A DNA stretch of 64,000 nt, from the NCBI GenBank assembly GCA_025331435.1, contig JAIWNI010000081.1, positions 61,437-125,436 on the forward strand, written 5' to 3'. Source of the DNA: Choanephora cucurbitarum. Its lineage: Eukaryota; Mucoromycota; Mucoromycetes; Mucorales; Choanephoraceae. The notes under the pieces are model-generated. The model saw only the letters and a list, made by a program, of their open reading frames with translations. It did not search any database and was not told the DNA's origin. Below, piece after piece: positions 36,495 to 46,898 of the stretch. Numbering within the stretch: position 1 is the stretch's first letter; every line of letters starts with the position of its first letter. The position numbers were made by a program, and so were the translations under genes.

Positions 36495-37869
36495 ATGGTA
36501 TCACTTCGAGATGTCATAAAGACCACCACACAAGCTGTTCGTACAGCCACTGCTGTTTCAGACGGACAGCCAGCACTGGATGTGATTGAACAATACGTTG
36601 ATGAACAAACAAGTGCCGACATTGGCGATGTGGCTACCGTCTTGGCTCATATCGATCCTGCCTCAGTCGATCGTCTATCTCAAGAACTTGTTCAGCTATA
36701 TGAAACGACATACCACCCAGAATCAGCCATGATTATCTGTCAGCCAGATAGACAAAACACCCAACATATCATCATCCTCTCTTCCTTACGCGCTCTTTTG
36801 CCTATCCTTAAACCAAACAAAATATTTGACGATTGGTGGTATCTCTTGCAGCCCATTTTGAGCTTATCATCTTATTTCAATCAAGTGAAGAAAGAAGCTA
36901 GGCTGATTGTGTCGGATGCGTTAATTATGGAACAAGAGCTGATGCGCCAACAACATGTCGAGTGTATCTATTTTCATCGTCTAGTAGACATGTACCTTGG
37001 TTGGGCTCAATCGGCTCGAACCAAGCAAGAGGAAGAAATCACAACACAATCTCATCAAATATTGCTTGATCTTGAGCAGGATGAATGGTCCAGAAATCTG
37101 ACTACCATTCTGTTGTCTGTGGGTGCTTCAGAAACAAAGGCAAGTTCTAGCATATACGATTCATCCTGTTTTGGGCTGACATTTTCTAGAACAGTCCTTT
37201 TTCTTGTTGCTAAACAAGTATTATTTATCCAGTCAGCATCGATTACAGATTGTCTATTTATTAAGTGAATTCATGCGAAGAAGGGTAAACAGAAAGCTCT
37301 TTCTACCTAAGCAATTCGACTTATAAATCCATATTGTTTTAGAGAACACATTTGCATGAAATTCTGGATACCCCTTTGTTTGAATCCATGCTGAAATCAT
37401 TGATGTACGATAATTCAACTACACTCATTGCTATTTCAGTCACCAACCTCATTATGCTCTTACCGCGCATGTGTACTTCTTTACCGAGATTTCTACCTCA
37501 ACTCTTTTATATCTTTGCCAGAGCCATCTGTTGGGATCAACTTCGAGATGTTAGACAGAAACAACAGACAGAATACACACGTACTGTTGAAGATGGATTG
37601 GGATTGTGTTGGTTAGTTTTTCTCTTTTTTTTTTGTATAGTGGGATGACTGAGATTAATCATCAATGATTAGATTATACCTTTTCAAAACTATCAGCACC
37701 TCCTTCCAATCCTCAAACAGGTGCCTTTTTCACTTCACTATATGGTCTCTATCCTTGCAATTTCCTTCAGTTCTTATATAAACCCTATGCTTACTTTAAA
37801 GAGAAAGGGTTTCAAGTCCCCGAAGAATTTGATGAAGAGACATTCAAGACCCGTAATATTGTAAGATAA
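36495..37869 (+). pseudogene. Hamartin (TSC1)-like gene, truncated and probably frame-broken
   Basis: The first ATG is at 36495 (MVSLRDVIKTTTQAVR). Exons joined by canonical introns encode HEAT-like hamartin N-terminal blocks: HRLQIVYLLSEFMRRR, LFYIFARAICWDQLRD, and ASLYGLYP-type FFTSLYGLYPCNFLQFLYKP, the family hallmark. At 37611 the only nearby donor (GTTAGT) cannot be joined to the next exon (from 37673) without a stop. A donor at 37581 keeps the frame but drops residues aligned with the family. After KTRNI the frame ends at TAA 37867-37869, so the C-terminal coiled coil that binds tuberin is absent. It is either a short hamartin-like protein or a decaying gene. Hamartin with tuberin restrains Rheb-TORC1. 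Confidence 0.65.
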
Positions 37870-37878
37870 ACCCCTTCT

Positions 37879-38255
37879 ATGACAAAGCCACACATGCTTG
37901 GCTTGTTAGTAGATGGTATGTCAGACAAACAAGAGAAGTACATGTTATACTAAGCATATGTTTTAGGCTACAACTGCTACTTGTACATGATGAAAATCGA
38001 ACATGAAGCCATCTACCAGATGGTAGAACTTGACACCTTTTCGTTGCCCAAAGGCAGAAATGAAATTCTTCTGCTGAAGAACCTACTCGAGGTCATCTTC
38101 AGAGTAAAGGTACTTATCTTTAGAAAGCATGCCTCTTTTCTCTTTTTGACTAATGATAACTTTAGGCTTTTGCTTCTGAAGCCTTTGAGGACTTTGAAGC
38201 TAGTAATGATGCTCAGTCTGAGCTACTTCCTCTCTGCCGCTTTGTGGCCGAATAA
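37879..38255 (+). CDS. Small 89-aa protein of unknown function, directly behind the hamartin-like gene
   Basis: Three exons (37879-37915, 37967-38109, 38166-38255) give 89 aa with strong splice sites (donor GTATGT after exon 1) and matching phases. The product starts MTKPHMLGLLVDGYNCYLYM and is largely helical and acidic toward the end (EAFEDFEASNDAQSELLPL). The ATG lies nine bases after the stop of the hamartin-like frame, so it may instead be downstream exons of a larger gene or a truncated remnant. No family was recognised. Confidence 0.4.
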
Positions 38256-38403
38256 AAGTCTTTTCGTTTTGTTTTGCTTTGTTTTATTTAATGCATTCTT
38301 TTTGTTTGATTTTTGCTGTTTAAACTCAATGATGCATACCACATAATCTACTTGATTGATCAAAGTAACATCTTTACAGTGCCCAGTAAAAGCATAGACG
38401 TTT

Positions 38404-38430
38404 GAAATCTGAAATCTGAAATCTGAAATT
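38404..38430. repeat. 7-bp tandem repeat (GAAATCT, nearly four copies)
   Basis: Four consecutive copies of GAAATCT, the last ending GAAATT, in non-coding sequence. A short microsatellite of no evident function. Confidence 0.85.
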
Positions 38431-38767
38431 TTCCTTTCCTTTTCTTTTTTAGCTGCATTTCGTAGATCTTTTTCCTATTTACGTTTGCACTAACAACTCA
38501 TTCATATTGGATTGATGGCAGTATGTATGGGAAAAAGAGAGGTCTTGTTTTAAAGGAGCTGTATACAACAGTATCTTTTTTTTCCTTTTTTTTATCTTCA
38601 AAATAGAGGCTATATTAATACAGTCATGCTAGGATGCAGTATCAGTTTCTTTTCTTTCAGTGGTTGTTTCTTTTTTATTGTCTTTGCTATGTTTATATCG
38701 TCTGTTATATGTAGTCTTGCATCATGCTTTTTATTAGTGTTTATTGTTTAACCCATCCTTATCACAG

Positions 38768-38927
38768 ATCCATAACGCCTACTTATTGCCCTGAACTGGC
38801 TCAACTGTTGACAGAATCACTTGATCTACAATTATGGCATATATTGTTGTTATCCAAATATGAATCCCCATTTGAGAAAGCTTTAGATCAAACATGCCAA
38901 GTTATACAGCCAGTACTTGGTTATTGA
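38768..38927 (+). pseudogene. Orphan exon-like fragment
   Basis: After an acceptor-like ATCACAG, a frame opens with SITPTYCPELAQLLTESLDL and ends in VIQPVLGY and TGA at 38925-38927. Residue usage looks like real protein, and no start or partner exon was found in the preceding 500 bases. It may be the last exon of a lost gene or belong to the gene fragments at 36.5-38.3 kb. Confidence 0.33.
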
Positions 38928-39212
38928 GTCTGAGTTTTCAAACGAAAAAGTCATGCGTTCAATTATTTATTTCTTGAGGCCTATAGCTTTCTACCCAACT
39001 AAGCAGCCATAGCTTTCATTAAGATCTCTGCTGAAAGGAATTAGAACAAAGAGATGCTATTTTACCAAGATACTGAGTGCTGAGTATAAATGCAAGACAT
39101 TCGGTAATTTGTGCTGGACCAAATAGCCATATGTTGGTATCCATATTTAAAGAAAGCAGATTTGTTTTTGCCTCTCTTCACCTTATAAAGCAAGCTTGAA
39201 GCGTTTCTAAAT

Positions 39213-39288
39213 GGAGGGTAAACTCTCCCACTTAACAGCCGCAAAGGCCACCCCTTTGCAGGGGGAAGTTATCTTTACTTCCGTTAAG
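39213..39288. ncRNA. Candidate structured element with cloverleaf-like pairing
   Basis: In an AT-rich background this GC-rich 76-mer can form a hairpin GGAGGG/CTCTCC (39213-39228) and then a closed multibranch. The closing helix CTTAAC/GTTAAG (39231-39236 with 39283-39288) encloses three hairpins: GCC/GGC, CCCC/GGGG, and GGAAGT/ACTTCC with a 7-nt loop. It lacks tRNA A and B boxes and resembles no RNA class I know. It lies 20 bases from a MITE end. It could be a structured RNA, part of a mobile element, or chance. Confidence 0.3.
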
Positions 39289-39308
39289 GGCAGGAGCAGA
39301 GAAATAAG

Positions 39309-39548
39309 TACAGTCAACCAAAGAAAGTTTTGTGTGATTTCAAATCTCGATATATTTTTGATGAAGGTTCATCCTTTGTATATTGCTATACAAACTTTTT
39401 TATTCTGAACACACTGCAATGAAAAGAACGTTTAGAATGTCTCGCTTAACTCCCGAAACAAGAAGTAAGATTGTTAACATAGTTATATTCGTTGAGAAAA
39501 CCATGTCCAAATTTTGAAATCACACAAAACTTTCTTTAGTTGACTGTA
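39309..39548. mobile_element. MITE-like element with 34-bp near-perfect terminal inverted repeats
   Basis: TA is followed by CAGTCAACCAAAGAAAGTTT and 14 further bases, ending in TTTCAAA at about 39344. The same 34 bases return in inverted orientation at 39513-39546 with one mismatch, followed by TA. The internal ~170 bases have no ORF. The TA duplication and CAGT ends are those of Tc1/mariner-type non-autonomous elements. The low divergence between the ends suggests a fairly recent insertion. Confidence 0.75.
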
Positions 39549-39881
39549 CGCATTACTGAGCAAGCAAAATAAAGTTTAGTATACAAAAAAGGTGTATTTG
39601 TACTTTTGAAGCATACAGTTCAAATGCTTCTCACGCACAAACTACAAACAAACCAAATTTGCTGCATCTCTCATACCATTTTTGGTTTTGAGATACCATC
39701 AATTGGTACCAAGAATAAAAACCTTTTACTAGAAACCATAAGCTTTGTATCTGCAAAATTCACTTCAATTTGGTTTGATTCTCTATCTGAGCTTGTTGTT
39801 GTTGTTTTTGTTTTGAACCATAACAATGATAAGTTTTTATTGATAACTACTACTTCATATTAGAGCTTTCAATTAGATTTG

Positions 39882-40106
39882 ATGCCACGAGAGACACACT
39901 TGACACGACCTTTGTTCTTTGAGAGGAAAAAAAAGCAGCTGTTTTTTGTGCGACATGTTAGATTCAATTCTGAAGCAACTAAAGTGCTCCTGGATAATAA
40001 GACTGATGTGTTATCAATCCCTCAATCTATTACCTTATTAGTGCCTGAGTCTATACACAAGACTGCAAAAGAACCTCAAGTGTTGAAAAGAGAGACTGTT
40101 GAATAA
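39882..40106 (+). CDS. Possible small protein (74 aa), unidentified
   Basis: An ATG at 39882 opens MPRETHLTRPLFFERKKKQL and runs to TAA at 40104-40106. The product is basic at first and has no recognised domain. It follows an acceptor-like sequence (TCAATTAG), so it might be a 3' exon. It sits between two MITEs in a gene-poor stretch. Weak support. Confidence 0.25.
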   Translation: MPRETHLTRPLFFERKKKQLFFVRHVRFNSEATKVLLDNKTDVLSIPQSITLLVPESIHKTAKEPQVLKRETVE

Positions 40107-40861
40107 CTTTGATAATCCTTATCTATGGACCAAAAGCCTCAATAAACAGCCCTCAATTAGAGAAGAAAAAGCTACTCTCAAGAATAATAACATATTGTCA
40201 AAATTCCAAGCCAAGTAGTAGTAAGGTCAATAGGGATTAATAATATAGCAAGCGCAGTTTCGCACCTGAAAACAGTTTATTCGATCACAAGTCCGAACGA
40301 GACAAAGTCAGGCTCTGTTCATTAGATGAGGAGAAAGGCGTTGCACGCAATAAAAAGCCTTTGCATCCCTAATTTTTTTAATCAGTGTGAGTACCTGAGT
40401 AGTCTGTAGTAATTAATTTTCTCACACTGTCAATACAACACATTCTCAAACAGATGTAGGATTTATAACTACTGGCTCCTTGTGAGTTGGAAAGGACAAC
40501 TTAAAAGCTTGGTCTTTCGTTTCTTCAAGCTAACTCTAACTTGCTGGTCTATCCTTACAATTTAGACTCTCAATTGATTTTTACAACAGGCTTACATATA
40601 TACATACATACATACATACATATATAATAGCTCTTTATAATGATAAAGATCGGTTACCGATATCGAAAAGACTCACTTTGCTTTTCATAAACTTGCTTTG
40701 TTAGTTAATATTACTTCCATTGTTTTTATTGATACACAATAAAGATGCTAAACTTGAGGAATATCATGAATGTGTCTTAATTCTGGCTGAAAGTATTGGT
40801 GGCTATTTTGCAAACAACATATTTGCTCTTGGGAAACACATTTTTATGTCGAACATGCTCT

Positions 40862-40998
40862 CAAATCAAGCACTCTTAAATTGAGCAACTGCAGTCGTCC
40901 CCCGATTTAGGGAACAGAATTTAGGGAACAATTTTGATTTAGGGAACAGTCATGAGGGAACTAAAACCGTTCCCTAAATTGGGAGATGACTGTACTAT
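40862..40998. mobile_element. Nested MITEs: 101-bp element B inserted in the end of a degraded element A copy
   Basis: Element B spans about 40892-40992. Its left end CAGTCGTCCCCCGATTTAGG and the reverse complement of its right end (CAGTCATCTCCCAATTTAGG) match over 24 bases with three differences. The motif ATTTAGGGAAC recurs four times inside. Left of B lies AAATCAAGCACTCTTAAATT, the same as the right terminus of element A at 35.2 kb. Right of B, TACTATA resumes where A would read TACTGTA. The pogo/Tigger-like ends and TA context fit insertion of B into the TA within A's terminal repeat. Confidence 0.6.
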
Positions 40999-41747
40999 AT
41001 AATGTCTGTAAAAGTATTCTCATTAACCGCTTTGTTGTTGCTGTTCTTTCTCAAGACTGCGACGCGTTTTATGCTTCGTGTTAAGGTTCTAAAATACCAT
41101 GATTTTGTACCAATTGAAGGACTGATATGACAAGACAGAAGGTTGTGGTATTTACAAATCGAGCATAATCCATGATGGCTTGCATGTCAAAAATTATTTA
41201 GACTAGCTTGTTTTGGTAGTAGACAATAGAACCTGATACTCATTCAGTGTTTCTATTAGATACATAAATTTTATGAAAAGAAATACATGTACATTCGATT
41301 GAAGCTTTGCAACATATATATCAAATATCATTATCGAGAATATAGATTCTAAGTGGAACAAGACTGTACTTTGACACAAAAATACTATGACTGACTTCTT
41401 ACTGACTTTCCTTTCTCTTTGCAAGAGGCATATGCTGTCCTTGAATGATGCTGACAAAAGAAACTAGCGGATCATTATAGGTCCGGAGGAAAACGCAGTA
41501 AATATCCGAGAAGAAAAATTTACAAGGAGGAGGAGACAGCTTCAGGGCTCAAAATAAATATCAAATATGTCAGTAAGGTGCCGAACACGCAAACTTCGGC
41601 GACTGTGTTCAACAGGTTACTTTTGTTACTCGCAAAACAAAGAGAAGGATAAAGACAATAATATTTAGTTTTTACAGAAAACAATGAAATGTTTTTCTTT
41701 TGCCTTAACTTGTTATCCAGATTCAAATTTCTGTTTTCTTTTTACAG

Positions 41748-41873
41748 AATGCTTCTGCTCTACAACAATCAATTTGGATCGGACTTTGGCACACTATATC
41801 CATTGATTGTTTAGTGGTACCACTGAGTGTTCCAAATCTATTGCCACAAGAAGTTCTTGTCAAGTTTATGTAA
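41748..41873 (+). pseudogene. Orphan exon-like fragment
   Basis: An acceptor (TTTTTACAG) is followed by 41 open codons, NASALQQSIWIGLWHTISID onward, ending KFM and TAA. No matching upstream exon or start was found. It is the fourth such isolated terminal-exon-like stretch between 31 and 42 kb. Family not recognised. Confidence 0.28.
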
Positions 41874-42396
41874 TTGCGACATATCTAAAAAAAACCACTC
41901 CGCTCCATCTTCTCTGCTTAAGATACTTGTAGCTTTCCAAGATAAAGCATTCTAGTTGAAAATGATACACAAAAACTAACACATAATCAATCCTTCCAGA
42001 TTTATTGAAACGTAGCTCTTGTGCTTGAGGCGAGTTTCTTTGACTGCCTCAATCAAAAGCATTGTACAGTTTAGCGATGTCTTGCAAAGTCAAATCAAAG
42101 CTGATTTCAAACTTAATCTTGTATGCCTGAAACAGTGTATCATGCAGTTAGCGATCAAGAAAAGTTACATCTGAGTCTGAACAATAGTATGTTCCTCTTG
42201 GCAGAGAAATGAATACTTGACCTAATACAAAAAAAATTGAATACTTGACACCGAACTTTGTTGATCTGCTAGCCAAGCTTAGTGATTTTAGAGATAAATA
42301 GAAATTAATTATAGTGAAAAAAAAGAAAAGAAAAACTGTAGTGCATCTTGCAGCCAATGAAGAGATGGTCGACATGACAAAGAGATCTTGGTTGCT

Positions 42397-43029
42397 TTAT
42401 TTACTGACATAGAATTTAGCGTTGCGAGCCGCACGTACGTAGAGAAACAGTTGAACTATCCAACCTATAGACAGGATCCAACAGAAGGCATCGCATGCTT
42501 TAAATATGGCACAAGCTTGATCCATTTTTGTGACCCAAGGAAAGATATCGGGTGCATTGTAGATAGTTTTCCATTGCATATAGTTTGTCCATGCACATTC
42601 AATAGCAGATCCATCTGACATTACGTCCGCACCTTGGATAACGGGGAACATGGCAGCTAATAAGTTGGTAAGCGCAAAAAAGGCAATTGTAGTCCTCATT
42701 GTCTTGGATGGTAACCAAGCCTTGTATTTAGGGCTAGAGTCAAAAGCCAAAATCATACTATAGACTGTAGATCCAATAACCGGAATAAACATGTATACAA
42801 AAGTTGCAGGGTAGGCAAATGTATTGAAGTTGCCTACTCAAAGACAGGAAAACGTCAATATGATATTTTTCACTGACTTCCAAGAGAAATTACCAAATCC
42901 TGCTATCTCAGCACCACCTGTAATAAAAACTTTGATATTTTTAGCTGTTCCAATTAGAAGACTAAACAGTATAACGCCAATAAGCGAATTCCATATGTGA
43001 AGAACCTGGATCAAATGCAAAGGCATCAT
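42397..43029 (-). CDS. Four-TM membrane protein, MARVEL-like
   Basis: Two exons: the first from ATG 43029 (MMPLHLIQVLHIWNSLIGVI) to a donor after AGGATTTG at about 42896, the second from an acceptor at about 42836 to TAA at 42397. The ~175-aa product has four hydrophobic helices: LIGVILFSLLIGTA, FVYMFIPVIGSTVYSMIL, TIAFFALTNLLAAMF and FCWILSIGWIVQLFLYV. A Cys/Trp-containing luminal loop (CAWTNYMQWK) lies between helices 3 and 4. This topology and size resemble fungal MARVEL-domain (Nce102-like) proteins, but sequence identity to a named family is not certain. It shares a 317-bp divergent promoter with ERG6. Confidence 0.78.
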
Positions 43030-43346
43030 TTTATATGCTTTTGTAGAAAAAGAAAATAAACAAAATAAAAAGTGGGTATTAATTTGGTACCTCCTTAGGA
43101 CTTACCATTTTTGTACGGGTTGTGTACTACATAGCCTCATTGTTTTGTGAACCAAAAAAGCTTTTCACCTCAGTCGCATAAAGAGCCTTCGGCCGATATC
43201 GAAAATTAACCGTTTTCTTGGAGCCAAGTGATCAAGAAAAAGATGTGCTACAATTAAATATAAATATCGATGGATCTGTTTGTTTACTTTTGTCTTTGCT
43301 CTCTTTTTTGTTTTCCTTTCTCCTATAACAAAAAAAAAAACTCTCA
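43030..43346. promoter_or_regulatory. Divergent promoter region, MARVEL-like / ERG6
   Basis: 317 bases between two outward-facing start codons. A TATA-like TATAAATA lies at about 43257, some 90 bases before the ERG6 ATG. A TTCACCTCAG near 43166 loosely resembles a sterol-response element (ATCACCCCAC type), and CCGATATCGAAAA near 43193 recurs at 40658. These site calls are weak. Confidence 0.45.
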
Positions 43347-44685
43347 ATGTCTGTTGCTATTGATAACAAGAACTCTGAAGAAATCAAAAGAATGCGTCAG
43401 CTTCATGGTGTTCTTCATCTTGAAGAGTCTGGTTTCCTGAAGAAAATCACTCAAAAAGACAAGTCACTTAACAAGAACACGACGGATTTCTACTACAAGA
43501 ACTGGAAGGATACTGAAAACATAAAGGATAATGATAAGCATGTAGAAGAAAGACGTCATGAAGCTCAGAAGATGACCAATTCATTTTATGACATGGTTAC
43601 GGACTTTTATGAGTATGGCTGGGGCCAATCATTCCATTTTGCAAAGCTATACAAAGGTAATTACAAAAAATGATTTTCAGCATATCATTGGTGACTTTAG
43701 ATGGGCACTGACATACATCAATGACTAGGTGACTCTTTTGAAGAAAACATCAATCGTCACGAAGCTTTCTTGGCTTTGAAGCTTGGATTGAAGAGAGGAT
43801 CAAAGGTTTTGGTAAGTTAGTTATTTAAAGGCTGGTATTTCTTTGTCTTTCATTTTAACCGGTTCTTTTTTTTTCATTGTCTATCTAATTGGCATATAGG
43901 ATACAGGATGTGGTGTTGGTAAGTGTTCTAATCTTAAAAAAAACATAGTGTTGACTCATTTCTCTATTTAAAAAAATAAAGGTGGACCATTGAGAGAAGT
44001 CGTAAAAGCATCTAACGGCGCACATGTAACCGGTATAAACAACAATGCTTATCAACTCCAACGATGTGAGGCCTATTCTGCTAAATACGGTTTAAGCCAG
44101 TACACTAGCTTTATTAAAGGTGACTTCACCAACATGCCAATCAGTGACGAAACCTTTGATGCTGTCTTCTCGGTTGAAGCTACCGTGCATGCCCCTCGTC
44201 TTGAGCAAGTCTATGGTGAGATTTATCGCGTCTTGAAGCCAGGTGGACGCTTTGCTTGTTATGAGTGGTGTACTACCGATGTTTACGATGAAAACGACTT
44301 GACGATGAAAAAAGTAGTTCATGGTATCGAGCTGGGTAATTCTATCTCCAAACTATACTCTACCAAGGAATGTATTCAAGCTTTACAGTCTGTGGGATTC
44401 AAGGTAATAGAACAAGCTGATATGGGCATCGTTGACGAGTCAACAAATCCTTGGTACGATACACTCAGAAAGTCAGATAAGGGCTTCCGCGGGTTCCTTC
44501 GTTCACCTACAGGCCGCTTTTATACCAACACCTTGATGACATTTTTGGATAAGTTTGGCATCGTGCCCCCTGGTGTGTTAGAAACATCTGAATTGCTCAA
44601 TGAAGCAGCTGATAATTTGGTTGCTGGTGGTGAATTAGGGATCTTCACGCCAATGTTTTTCTTCCTTGTTGAAAAGCCAATCTAA
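43347..44685 (+). CDS. ERG6: Sterol 24-C-methyltransferase Erg6
   Basis: Four exons (43347-43656, 43729-43811, 43900-43918, 43982-44685) give 371 aa, the normal Erg6 length. The Erg6 hallmarks are present: YEYGWGQSFHFAKLYKGDSF (sterol-binding YEYGWG), VLDTGCGVGGPLRE (SAM motif I, split over three exons), VTGINNNAYQ, SVEATVHAP, VYGEIYRVLKPGG and YEWC. The enzyme methylates C-24 of zymosterol or lanosterol-type sterols on lipid droplets and ER, the fungal-specific step toward ergosterol. Exon 3 is a 19-nt microexon coding DTGCGV inside the SAM motif. The C-terminal FFFLVEKPI is typical. The SREBP gene at 61-64 kb is a likely regulator, by family knowledge only. Confidence 0.97.
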
Positions 44686-45848
44686 AGCTATCCTTGGTTC
44701 ATCGGTCCCTGTTTATACACAGTTTAATATGTAACAATAATAAAGAAATACTAATTGCTTTAAAACAATATCATCGCAAAAGAACCTTTTCACTGTATGG
44801 ATAGACCTATAGGTTGTGATGCTACTTTTATGATTCTATTCTATAGGCCTAATTGCTCCTGTTGATCTAAGAATAAGAAAAATGGACGATAACAAGATAT
44901 ATCAATATTTAGTATATTGACTATCAACTATGTTGTTAGATAAGGAGCACTCTAATAAAGGTCTTGATGCTGTACAAACTCTATCCAATCTTCAGCGTCA
45001 TTAAGCTCTCGAAGTCAAACAACATGCATTATAAGAAGTTTGAAGCGTCAGTTTTTCTATACAATGCATGGAGATTATGTCTATATATATTATTTGGAGC
45101 ACGCATTCTTTCTTTTTTTTTTTCTTAAAAAAATCAAGCCACATATTTGCAATAGTGGTAGTAACCTGATAGAGTGTTTGTCTATGATACTTTTGCAGTT
45201 GTATAAAGAGTACCCTTCTGGCAAAGAAGTGGAGAGGAATCAATGAAACTAATGAATTTTCAGACGAGTTGTTTTGATAATAGCATTCATTTCACTTCAT
45301 CTGATTTATGTGCTTCTATGTACCAAAACTATGAATGTTTTTTAAAAGTATCATAGTAGAAATCTCTTTTGATGTTGATTTGTGAACCAACAAAGCTTTC
45401 AAGATGAGTGGTCACAGTATCTGAATTTAGTCATTCCATAAATTTATGCCGATTTTTTAAAGCTGTTTCTGAGCTTTACGATGCAAGCTTATTAACACTA
45501 ACTTCAAACGTCGCAAAGAGGCAGAAGAGAAGTTGGTCTCTTGCAACCTATAATTCAAGGTCTTAATATGAAAGTACTGAAGCATCAAAATTTTCTATAG
45601 ATATATCATGCTAAAACTTTCTTTTTACCACAACTGCAGACTTAATGAATGAAAAAAAAATACAATGAGCGATCTTTTGACTCAGTTTGTAATTTCTTTC
45701 TAAAAATAGTGTAAAACTGTTACAGTTCCTGAAGATACAAGCCACGAAGCTAATTTGCCGTTTTGACAGTCTCTAAATCAAAATTTAGACTTAAAACATT
45801 AATTTTTTCAATTCAAAAAAAACTTTTCTTTCTAATACATTAATCAAA
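44686..45848. other. Intergenic, no gene seen
   Basis: 1.16 kb downstream of ERG6 and upstream of the nucleolin-like gene. AT-rich with short ORFs only. The last ~60 bases are a pyrimidine-rich leader (ACTTTTCTTTCT) before the ATG, as expected for a highly expressed ribosome-biogenesis gene. Confidence 0.4.
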
Positions 45849-46898
45849 ATGGCTCCCTCCGAAGTTCAAGAAAAGCACATCCTCGAGAAGAAGGAAAAGA
45901 AAGAAAAGAAGGAGAAGAAGGAAAAGAAGGACAAAAAGGAGAAGAAGGAAAAGAAGGAGAAGAAGGAAAAGAAGGAAAAGAAGGCTAAGGTTGAAGAAGA
46001 AGAGGTTGAAGCTATTGAAGAAAAGGTTGAAGTTACTGAAGAAAAGGTTGAAGAACAAATTGAAGAATCATCCTCAGACAGCGAAACCAGCGGAACCAAG
46101 AGAAAGGCCGAAGAGGAACAAGAAGAAGCTGCACCTGTCAAATTCACCAAGACCGAACAATCCGCCTTCACTGTCTGGTGTGGTGGTATCAGTTACGAAG
46201 CTACTGCTGATGATATCAAGAGCTTTTTCGAACAATGTGGTGAAATCACAGACGTCAGAATCAGAATGGATGACAGCACCGGTAAGAACAAGGGTTTCTG
46301 TCACATTGATTTTGCTACCAAGGAGGCTCAAGATGCCGCCCTTCAATTGAGCAACTCTGAATTCATGGGTCGTTACATTCGTTTGGATGCTGCTGATGGT
46401 GCTACTCGTCAACGTGCCAAGGACGAAAACTATGGTGGCAAGACCAATAAGGTCTTTGTAGCCAACTTGAACCGTGACTACGATGAAGCTGCTCACCGTG
46501 AAGCCTTGACTGAGGCCTTCAGCAAGTTTGGTACCATTGTCTCTGACATCAGACTTCCTTACAAGAGAGATGAAGAAGGTGTCTTGAAGGGTATTGCATA
46601 CGTTGAATTCGAAACTGTTGAACAAGCTGAAGCTGCCGTTACTGGCATGAACGGTGTTGACATCAACGAACGTCCTATTCGTACTGACTTCTCTGGTGCT
46701 GATGACCGTGACCGTGCTGGTCGTGGTGGTCGTGGTGGTCGCGGTGGCCGTGGCGGCTTCGGTGGTCGTGGTGGTGGCCGTGGTGGTTTCGGTGGCCGTG
46801 GTGGTGGCCGTGGCGGTTTCGGTGGTCGCGATAACTTTGGTGGTCGTGGTGGCGGTCGTGGTGGTCGTGGTGGTTTCCGTGGCCGTGGTGGCTACTAA
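45849..46898 (+). CDS. Nucleolin-like protein (Nsr1/Gar2): Lys/Glu-rich, two RRMs, RGG tail
   Basis: Intronless, 349 aa. Residues ~10-45 are KKEKKEKK repeats. An acidic stretch and a Ser/Asp cluster (IEESSSDSETSGTKRK) follow, a likely CK2 site plus nuclear localisation signal. RRM1 runs from ~108 (VWCGGISY RNP2; KGFCHIDF RNP1 near 148), RRM2 from ~199 (KVFVANLN; KGIAYVEF). Residues ~285-349 are RGG/GGF repeats (GRGGRGGRGGRGGFGGR). This is the Nsr1/Gar2/nucleolin layout: nucleolar pre-rRNA processing and ribosome assembly. The codon bias is strong and favours high expression. The N-terminal lysine-rich tract is coded by AAG/GAA triplets and may vary in length. Confidence 0.93.
   Translation: MAPSEVQEKHILEKKEKKEKKEKKEKKDKKEKKEKKEKKEKKEKKAKVEEEEVEAIEEKVEVTEEKVEEQIEESSSDSETSGTKRKAEEEQEEAAPVKFTKTEQSAFTVWCGGISYEATADDIKSFFEQCGEITDVRIRMDDSTGKNKGFCHIDFATKEAQDAALQLSNSEFMGRYIRLDAADGATRQRAKDENYGGKTNKVFVANLNRDYDEAAHREALTEAFSKFGTIVSDIRLPYKRDEEGVLKGIAYVEFETVEQAEAAVTGMNGVDINERPIRTDFSGADDRDRAGRGGRGGRGGRGGFGGRGGGRGGFGGRGGGRGGFGGRDNFGGRGGGRGGRGGFRGRGGY

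Noticed and set aside
39213..39288. tRNA gene
   Set aside because: The pairing looks cloverleaf-like, but A and B box sequences and a normal T-loop (GTTCGA) are absent. Listed only as a candidate structured element.
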